The notes under the pieces are model-generated. The model made no database searches, had not been told where the DNA came from, and saw nothing but the letters and a program-made list of their open reading frames with translations. Positions 48,613 to 56,898 of a stretch of DNA of 64,000 bases are shown here, piece after piece. The first letter of the stretch is position 1; every line of letters starts with the position of its first letter. Source of the DNA: Raphanus sativus (Eukaryota > Streptophyta > Magnoliopsida > Brassicales > Brassicaceae). Both the position numbers and the translations under genes were made by a program. The DNA is taken from the NCBI RefSeq assembly GCF_000801105.2, contig NC_079519.1, forward strand, positions 6,942,668-7,006,667, in the 5' to 3' direction.

Positions 48613-49499
48613 AAAAAAAAAGTAGTGTCAAAATGTCAGATGTGGAAAACTGGGTAGGTCATAACGAAGATATCTTTTACCTTTTAACAAAGAAAAATCT
48701 CGATGAAAAGTTGCACATGAATTCTTCTAAATAATAAGCCAAATCATAAAGTGTGTGTTTTCTCATTAAGTAATCATTTTCTCAATGATTACTGTACCAA
48801 AAGAAAGGTTCTAAATATGTATTAAAATATTTCCATCGATTTGTTGGTAAGAAATTTTGAGATAGTGACTAAGAAAATATTAGATAGAGTTGCCCGTTTA
48901 ATTGCTAACAGTGTGATAACTGATGATAGGTTTTAGTCATATGTTGCCAGGAGACATCCTAGATGGTTTTGTAGCATGTTTTTTTAACAGTGTGGTGATT
49001 GATAGGACTGGAAAAATTATCCATTAAATTTGATCTGATCTATTATTCATTTCTATCCGATCCGAAAATTCCGGATATCCGTAAATTTTCAAATCAAAGC
49101 AAATAACAAAATATGATATTCTTAAAAATCAAAACAAATCACAAATATTATTTTTTGGAAAACTGGACATCCGATTTGATCCGTATTTTATAGATATGTA
49201 ATATAATTATATGTAAAAATTACTATATCTATACACATTTTGTATGATACAATTTAGTTAATTTTTATTTTAAGTTCTTTTTCAATATTTTCATGTTTTG
49301 TTTCTCTGCACATGTTTCTTTTTATTTTAAGTTGTTTCAACTTGGTGACAATTTTTTTGTGTCTCTGCACATGTTTTTATTTATTTTGAAATTTTCAATA
49401 TCGTAATACTTAAGTTTGTTTGTTGGTTTGGTATCTAGTTTCATTAACCGTATGTGTTCAATACTATAATAATGTTTGCAATTTTTGGAAAAAAATGTG
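48613..49499. other. AT-rich DNA left of the hAT remnant
   Basis: No gene recognised; may include decayed 5' parts of the hAT element. Confidence 0.4.
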
Positions 49500-51153
49500 T
49501 AGTAAGAAAAACATGGACGCTGTGAGGTTCTTGAAAGAAAAAAATGCCACACATTTTTTGGACATCATCTTCTTCCCACACTGTTATTTTGATGCTAGAG
49601 AGCATTGCAAAACTCCAAAGTTTTAAGACCATCATCCAGAGGGCTAAAGGGTTCACAATCATTGTTTATGCTCACCACAAGACTATCGATAATGAGGAAA
49701 TTCACAGACAATAAAGACTTTGTTAGACCAGGGGTTACAAGATTTGCATCATGTTTCTTAACTTTGCAAAGCCTGATGGGAAAGACTGATCAGTTACAGT
49801 CCATGTGTGTTAGTGCTGAATGGAAACAGTGCAAATGGGCAAAGCATTCTAAGGGAGTGGCAGCTTTTAAAACAATGACGAGTATGCAGTTTTGGAATGG
49901 AATCACTATGTGTTTGAAGGTTTTTGGACCCTTAGTTAAGGTACTTAGATTGGTAGATGGTGATAAGAAACCTACAATGGGAATCTGCGTAGAGAGTTAT
50001 TACAAGCAAAGAAAGATATACGTGCTGGGTTGAATAACATTGAAAGGAAAATTCAGCCAATCATGACTATCATTGACCAAAGGATTGAGGGTCGACTTGA
50101 CAATCCTTTGCATTTGATGGGTTATTTATTGAATCATTACTATTTATTCAAGGATCAGATGATTCCATTACATAACAATGTGCTTGCAAGCTTTTTCAAG
50201 TGTGTCAATGCTTTTATTCCAGATGATCTTTCCAAGCAAAGAAATGTCATCAATTCTGAGATTAATAAGTACAAGAACAAGGAAGATAATTTTGGGACAC
50301 CATGGGCTGTAAAAGGTTGTGAAGAATTTAAAGATGATTATGATCCAGGTATGTTTAAAATTCAAAGCCACTATATATCTTTAGTTTTGTTTGATATAAT
50401 TTGGTTAGTGGAATATATTGTTTGTCTTTAAGAACTTAGGAAAAATATCAGTAACAGTTTTGAATAGTGTACGTAGAGACAAATGTGAATGCGTAAGAAA
50501 TAAGTGGATTTCGTTCATGTTTTCACTTTAAGAAATTAAATAAAACAGAAAACACTAATTGCTTTGTTTTCGTATTAGTTGAATGGTGGAACACACACGG
50601 GACGTCAGTATCTAATTTGCAAAGAATGGCAAAGAGAATTTTGTCATTTACTACTAGTTCATCAGGATGTGAAAGAGCTTGGAGTTCTTTTGAAGGGGTA
50701 ATTTTTAATTAGTCTATGATTCTAAAATTTTCTAACTTAATCTTTCATATGTATTGATGATTTGTTTTAAAAATGCAGATACATACAAAAAAGCGGAACA
50801 TGCTTACTATAAGTAGAATGAATAATCTTGTATTTGTCCAATTTAATACAAGATTGTTGAACAAAGAAAAAAAGCGGAAGGAGAAGAACATTGATGTATT
50901 GCTTGCTGATGATGCTACTCATGCTCAAGAATGGCTTGTTGAAGGTGATGATGGAGAGAATGAATCAGGTTTGGGTGTAGGAGCTGGTGATACAGAAGGA
51001 GCGGCAGATGATGATGATATGGCTGATATTAGAGAACTGCATGATGAAGATTTTATTTCTGATGCTGAAGAGAAAGATTTTTCTGGTACTAATTTGGAAT
51101 CAGGCGAAGACCAAGTTCCAAACATGTACGGTGAAGAAGAATATGATGATTAA
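49500..51153 (+). pseudogene. hAT-family transposase (DUF659 / hAT dimerisation), frameshifted
   Basis: C-terminal half of a plant hAT transposase. The first part contains VRPGVTRFASCFLTLQSL, KWAKHSKGVAAF, and FGPLVKVLRLVDGDKKPTMG. A one-base shift near 49980 moves the frame to NLRRELLQAKKDIRAGLNNI and then RIEGRLDNPLHLMGYLLNHY. Two introns look intact: 50349-50578 and 50698-50778. The hAT dimerisation motif follows: EWWNTHGTSVSNLQRMAKRI, CERAWSSFEG, IHTKKRNML, LVFVQFN. The tail to the stop at 51153 is very acidic. The N-terminal BED zinc finger and first catalytic Asp region are missing or too decayed. Not functional as read. Confidence 0.8.
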
Positions 51154-51930
51154 ACTTTCAGTTTGGTTTATTTTACATTTTAGTTATTCTTTGATTTGAG
51201 GACGAGGATGTTTTCTACTTTATTTAGATTTAGAATTATTATCATCTTTTTAGACTTTGATTATTTTATTTTAAGAATTTAGTATTGAAAACCTTATGTG
51301 TCTTTAGTATTAACAAGAGATTTTTTCGGGCTACGCCCGGGTTCGGACAAATATATTTACATATAATATATACAATACATATAAATTATGGTTAATTTAT
51401 TTAACTTTAAACTGTACCTTGAGTTTAAAATGAATGAAACTTAAAGTTCAAGTTGTTGTCTTTTGATGATAGAAAATATATATGGGATAATGAGTATGCG
51501 AATGAATAAAAGGTTAATTAAACTGTAGTATAATCTAAATACTCATTTATCTGACATATTTGGATTCTTATGAAAATATTTGTTTTAATCACTACTGATC
51601 CAAACTTACGCACACCTCATAGTTTCAAATAAAAATTCAAAACATATATAGTATTTATACATTTTTCTTTTTTCTAATTGGATCAGAAATCGCTGTAAAA
51701 AAAATTGGATCACAACTCCGAATTATCAAAATTTGAGTCATTACCTTCTGTTGCGTTGCTCAAACTGTCAGTTCAATATATAAATAATTTATATAAGAAA
51801 GATATATTGAGCTGAAATATGAATGACAAATAGTTAGTGTTCGTTACAATTAAGAAAACACTACTAACTTATATTTTAGTAAAGGTTTTGAGTCACAGTA
51901 CAAAATTACATGAGTATGAGTAGTTTAACA
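51154..51930. other. AT-rich DNA with a degenerate Helitron 3' end
   Basis: At about 51325-51345 the hairpin-forming CGGGCTACGCCCGGG resembles the 3' hairpins of the minus-strand Helitrons at 38820 and 36325, but the CTAG terminus is decayed (AATCTCTTG). No 5' partner found. Confidence 0.4.
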
Positions 51931-52998
51931 TGATGATTGTTTTCCTAGTTTTTAGATTTTGGTTTTTAGTTTTTAGATTTTGGTTTCTAAATTTTAGTTT
52001 TTGATTTTTGGTTTTTGATTTTACAGTAGATTTTTGTTTTTTTTAAAAACATGAATGGTTGTTTTAGATTTTGGTTTTTAGTTTTCGGTTTTTGCTTTTA
52101 AAAATAATAAATGAAAATATAAATAACAGTAAAATTTTTATTTAAAAAATAATAAAATGTAAAAAATATCATCAAAATACACTTGAAATTAATTTAATAC
52201 AAAAATACAAATAAAAAATAAAACTATCAAAATTACATATTACATATTACTAATGCAGAAATTGATAATATATATAGTAATAGTTAAATAAAAATATTTA
52301 ATTTTATGTGTAGAGTTTTACTATATAGTTTCATATAAAATTTATAATAAAATAATAGCACATAAATAATAGTTACAAAGATTCTTTTCAAAACTAAAGT
52401 TGTGACAAATCTAAATCTACACATATGGTATAGTAAATAAATATTAATTGAAAATTCTTTTCAAGACAAAAAAATTAATTATATTTTTAAACAATGAGAA
52501 AAGAATAAAATTTATACTATTCAACTATTGTATATAATATTATAAGCTAATTTTTTTTAATGCAAAACTAAATTAAAGTAACAAACTTACTATGAAATTA
52601 TGTTACAAAATATTGATTAAAACATAATAAATTAACTTACCATAACAACTTCAGTTGCTTATAAAGTAGTGTTGTTTGGAGGTTTTTTTACTGAACTTCT
52701 AATTTTTATGTGTATTTTGTGTGTTTTTGTAGAATCTCATGTGCAGGTTTATATAGTACACTATATAATTGAAGTTATTAATCTTTTTTAAAGAAGAAGA
52801 AAATCAATAAAAAAAATTTGGGCATGGTTAGTTGTAGAGAAAACCAAGAAAATGTAGATTTTGGTTTTTAGAAAGGAAGTAGTAAAAAGAGACAAAAAAT
52901 AGTTTCCCTAAAAAATAGGAAATCTATTTGAACAAAATCATGATTGGACAAAAACCAGTTTTTGAAAAACCAATCTAAAAACTACAAACAATCATCCT
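51931..52998. mobile_element. Candidate non-autonomous DNA transposon, about 1.07 kb
   Basis: Inverted ends: GATGATTGTTTTCCTAGTTT and, inverted at the right, GGATGATTGTTTGTAGTTTT, both continuing into TTAGATT. The left flank is rich in TTTTGGTTTTTAGTTTTT. No transposase. Family uncertain (hAT-like by feel); no clear target duplication. Confidence 0.5.
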
Positions 52999-53342
52999 AT
53001 AATTTTTTTGGTTAAACTAGATTTATGGGTGGGTTAGTTTATAGTATTCTCGAGCCAAGTAGCATGGCATAATTAAGATGAAGTACCTCTCTCTGTTGCC
53101 CAAAACAGGATATTTGCTTATTTTTTGTACAATCATTGTTATTTGTTCATTTAAATGATGTAGAGATATATTGAAATAAACGAACACATCATCTTGCTTC
53201 CATGACATCGAAGATAAAAGAGATATTTCTTTGGTTTTATACCACAAAAGTAAGAAAGGAAGATTTGAATCAAGTAAAATGTTATATTTTTAAAAAAATA
53301 TCTTGAAGTTACGTGAAAATAGTTTATAGCATAGATTCGAAT

Positions 53343-54108
53343 GAGTTATTCTTGGGTTCACCCCATACTTTTAGGTTCACCAACCAATAGAAAATTGTCA
53401 TTTTAAATCCAGTATTTTTTAATTAAAAAAACAAAATAACTTGCTAAATTATATTATGTTTTCAAAATAAAATTTAAAAATAAAGAAAAATAGTATATAA
53501 AAACGAATTTAAAAGAAAAATTAATGTTATCAACAAAACACTAAACCATAAACTCTAATCTTAAACCTTAAACCCTTAGGTAAACCTAAACGTTTGGAAA
53601 AACACTAAGGGTCCGACTGGTGAACAAGGAATGATGAGGAATAATGTATTCCCTAACATTCCTAAAAAAATTACCATTCACAAAGAATAATTTTTCCTTC
53701 TCATTCCCCATCATTCCTTTTTTTGTAGAGAAATAAAGAAGAAAATTATTCCTTGTTAAATTTAAGATGGAACAACAATTCCTTTTTATTCCTGCAATTT
53801 TATTCCTCTACGTTCATTTCCTATTTGTTCTTCTTGATTCCACAATGGTCACCAGTCGGACCCTAAATATCTCGACAAAATTCTAAACTATAAATCTTAA
53901 ATACTAAACACTAAATCTAAAAAACAAATATTTTTTAAAAAAAATAAAAATTTTGACAACTATTGTTTTTTATTTATGTAATCTTTTTAAAAAAATATAA
54001 TATAATTTGACAAGTTATTTTATTTCTTTAATTAAAAGATACTAGATCTAAAATAACAATTTTCTATTGGTTGGTGAACCTAAAGGTTCACTCTAGGGGT
54101 TGAACCCA
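53343..54108. mobile_element. Foldback element with telomere-like interior, copy 2
   Basis: Same family as 28125-28884: left GAGTTATTCTTGGGTTCACC...CCAACCAATAGAAAATTG, right CAATTTTCTATTGGTTGGTG...CTCTAGGGGTTGAACCC. The interior has ACTAAACC/CTTAAACCC repeats and is interrupted by the PIF-like MITE. Confidence 0.75.
53609..53863. mobile_element. PIF/Harbinger (Tourist-like) MITE nested in the foldback element
   Basis: 255 bp with inverted ends GGGTCCGACTGGTGA and TCACCAGTCGGACCC, flanked by TAA at 53606-53608 and 53864-53866. The TAA duplication and GGG-ended TIR fit PIF/Harbinger. Interior has AAGGAATGA/ATTCCTT motifs typical of such MITEs. Confidence 0.88.
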
Positions 54109-54109
54109 A

Positions 54110-54273
54110 AAAAAGTCGATTCGAATTCCGATGGCCACTAAGGAATTAACATTTCGGCATCGCCAGGAACAGAGGACTGATACGTGGACCGAAAACGTAA
54201 GATGCAAACACGTGACTAGTCTGGATCCATTTCTATGGGGACCAAGATACCTCTGTATAATCCAAAAAAAAAA
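54110..54273 (+). mobile_element. SINE-like short retroelement, copy 1
   Basis: About 160 bp from TCGATTCGAATTCCGATGG to CTCTGTATAATCC plus a 10-A tail. It contains AACATTTCGGCATCGCCAGG and ACACGTGACTAGTCTGGATC, both shared with the inverted copy in the TBC gene intron (57650-57765). TTCGAATTCC near the start could be a decayed tRNA-type B box. The shared core and A-tail are seen; the SINE label is inferred. Confidence 0.55.
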
Positions 54274-54454
54274 GTTTGTAACGTAGATATTTTGTTTTAG
54301 ATGAAGGGTAGAATGACTATTAAAAAAAACAAACAGCTCAGCATAATAGTTTGTTTTCCATTTCTGCAAATATTGTGGCTATTGGTGTACATGAAATGCA
54401 AGTTATCTTATATTAACCTTGAATCTGGTTTTAAGAAAGATAAAAAATGAGTCA

Positions 54455-55066
54455 TCTATATTATTAAAGGTGAAGTACCTTTGAAAATTGTTTGGAAACA
54501 TATATATCAGTATAAAAAAGAAATATAATGTTGTTTGGAAATACTGATAGGAGTATATTAAGAAAAAAGTAATTATTAAAAAAATTAGAAATTCATTATA
54601 TTATGAGAAACTATATATCTGGACCAGTTTTAAAATAGCAAAAAATGACCCAATCTAATTATTTAAAAACATGTTTTGTCTAAAATAATCATAAAAAAAT
54701 CTAAACTTTATATACATATTTCAATTGAAATAATAATTTTAAATTGATTTATATCAAAAATTAATGTTTACTAAAATATATTTCAATAACCATTATAAAA
54801 AATGTTTTCAATATATATATAAGAAAAATAAAATACAAAATTATGATTTTATATTTCACATTAAATTTTTAGAATATAATATATGTAATTATTTACATGA
54901 TGGTACATATAAAATATATTAATTATATGATTACTTATAGGATGATACTTATAAAATACGATTAATTATATGATGATACATATATGATATATAATAGTGA
55001 AATGAAAAATAAATACCAACGTATTCTTGAAAAATTACAATCACAGGCACACAGGTCAAAGTCTAA
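54455..55066 (+). mobile_element. Short non-autonomous Helitron, 612 bp
   Basis: Starts TCTATATTATTAAAGG after a host A (54454) and ends AGGTCAAAGTCTAA before a host T (55067). The 3' end closely matches that of the Helitron at 19095 (ATCAAAGTCTAG). The 3' hairpin is weak. AT-rich interior. Confidence 0.72.
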
Positions 55067-55089
55067 TACTCCTTATGTTTCACAAGAAG

Positions 55090-56636
55090 TGTAAGGGAAA
55101 ATTCCTTAAAAATACACAAACTGAATTTCTTTTGCTGAAAAAATACACGAACTTTTTTGGCTTCCCAAAAAATATACAAACTAATTTTGATTGTCCATAA
55201 AATACACGAACTTTTGAATTTTGAAGATTTCACACCTCGATTTTAACGGTGTAAACAATGACTAACAGAATAGTAAGACGCCGTTAACTCTGAATAAAAA
55301 GTTCATGTATTTTATGGACAACCAAAATTAGTTCGTGTATTTTTTGGGAAGCCTAAAAAGTTCGTGTATTTTTTCAGCAAAGGAAATTTAGTATGTGTAT
55401 TTTTAAGGAATTTTCAAATGGAGTTTGGATATTTCATATCCTATTCAGATGCTAAAGATCTGGACCCAATACAGATCCAAAATTTTATATTTGTAAACTT
55501 TCGGTTTGGTTTTGGACCGAATATTTTCGGATCAGTTTCGATCCAAGTTTTTGAATCCGGCTAAAATATCTAGACCTAATCTTGACATTTTAGCCGGATT
55601 CAAAAACTTGGATTGGAACTGACCCGAAAATATTCGGTCCAAAACCAAACCGAAAGTTTACAAATATTTGTTGGATCCAAAACTCTTCTACTTGAAAGAA
55701 TTGAAACCAAAAAGAACTGATCCGAATAGACCTGGGCCTAATAAAATCGACACGAATAGATTCAATCCGACAAGATCTTTCTGCTAACAATTTTGTTATT
55801 ATTTTTGCAATATTTTTTAGTTTTGTTTTTGTAACAGAAACATTTTTAATTAATATGAAACTTTCAATGTAAAATTTAGATTTGTTTGTGAATTTTTAGA
55901 ATATATGATAGATTTCGACTAAATTGAACTCAACAAATATTTGTAAACTTTTGGTTTGATTTTGGACAGAATATTTTTGGGTCAGTTCCGATTCAAGTTT
56001 TTGAATCCGGCTAAAATGTCTAGCCGGATTCAAAAACTTGAATCAGAACTGACCTGGAAATATTCGGTCCAAAATCAAACCGAAAGTTTACAAATATAAA
56101 ATTTCCGACCTGTATCATGTGATAGAGAATGTGTTTTTCAGGTCTTTGGGTCGGGTTTGGGCCGTTTTTTCCGGATCTGGATTTTTCAGATCGAAAATAT
56201 CTGGTCCAAAACCAAACCGAAAGTTTACAAATATAAAATTTTGGATATGTATTGGGTCCAGATATTTAGCCTCTGAATAGTATATGAAATATCCAAATTC
56301 CATTTGAAAATTCCTTAAAAATACACATACTAAATTTTCTTTGCTGAAAAAATACATGAACTTTTTAGGCTTCCCGAAAAATACACGAACTAATTTTGGT
56401 TGTCCATAAAATACATGAACTTTTTAATCAGAGTTAACGGCGTCTAACGACGTCTTACTATTCTGTTAGTCACTGTTTACACCGTTAAAATCGAGGTGTG
56501 AAACCTTCAAAATTCAAAAGTTCGTGTATTTTATGGACAATCAAAATTAGTTTATGTATTTTTTGGGAAGCCAAAAAAGTTCGTGTATTTTTTCAGCAAA
56601 AGAAATTCAGTCTGTGTATTTTTAAGGAATTTCCCC
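55090..56636. mobile_element. Nested palindrome cluster (foldback/Mutator-like) with two inverted MITE copies
   Basis: 55093-55418 and 56308-56632 are two complete palindromic units in inverted orientation, each bounded by GGGAAA(A)TTCCTTAAAAA-type ends with GAACTTTTTNGGCTTCCC and CCATAAAATACACGAACTTT arms. Between them the 55419-56307 core contains further inverted repeats of TAAACTTTCGGTTTGGTTTT and CAAGTTTTTGAATCCGGCTA (near 55497-55560, 55585-55665, 55938-56010, 56024-56100, 56205-56235). Terminal similarity to the element at 21783 (GGGAAAATTCC) suggests a Mutator-like origin. Confidence 0.7.
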
Positions 56637-56673
56637 AAAAAAAATCAAAAATAAACAAGAAGTTGGAACATGC

Positions 56674-56687
56674 AAACGACGTCGTTT
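56674..56687. promoter_or_regulatory. AAACGACGTCGTTT palindrome in the TBC gene promoter
   Basis: Perfect 14-bp palindrome centred on an ACGT core, about 210 bp before the TBC ATG. Such ACGT palindromes are bZIP-type sites; position supports a regulatory role, binding is inference. Confidence 0.45.
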
Positions 56688-56865
56688 CGGAAAGACCAAA
56701 ACCATGCTTTTTTCCCAGCTCCACGACCAAAAAAAAAAACATAACAAGAGTACAAACTGATTCGATTTGTCGGAAGAGACTAAAGAAAGAAAAAAAGCGA
56801 TAAAAAGGTTATAGCGATTGTAATCGTCATTCGTTTTGTCAGTTTGCACGGAAATCGAAGATTGG

Positions 56866-56898
56866 ATGAAGCAAAAAAGAGTGTTATCCAAAAGATGA
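56866..56898 (+). promoter_or_regulatory. Upstream ORF whose stop overlaps the TBC start (ATGA)
   Basis: ATG at 56866 opens a ten-codon frame (MKQKRVLSKR) ending with TGA at 56896-56898, which overlaps the main ATG at 56895-56897 by two bases. This assumes the transcript starts upstream of 56866. An overlapping stop-start of this kind could lower or couple translation of the main frame. Confidence 0.5.

Noticed and set aside
50925..51125. Antisense Ser/Pro-rich frame opposite the hAT tail
   Set aside because: Shadow of the acidic GAT/GAA-rich coding strand.
54115..54135. tRNA gene suggested by a TTCGAATTCC B-box-like motif
   Set aside because: No cloverleaf, acceptor stem or A box at the proper distance; part of a SINE-like repeat.
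55364..56357. Several 66-80 residue frames repeating VNFRFGFGPNIFGS
   Set aside because: These are repeated because they are read from the inverted repeats of the palindrome cluster, not because of protein conservation.
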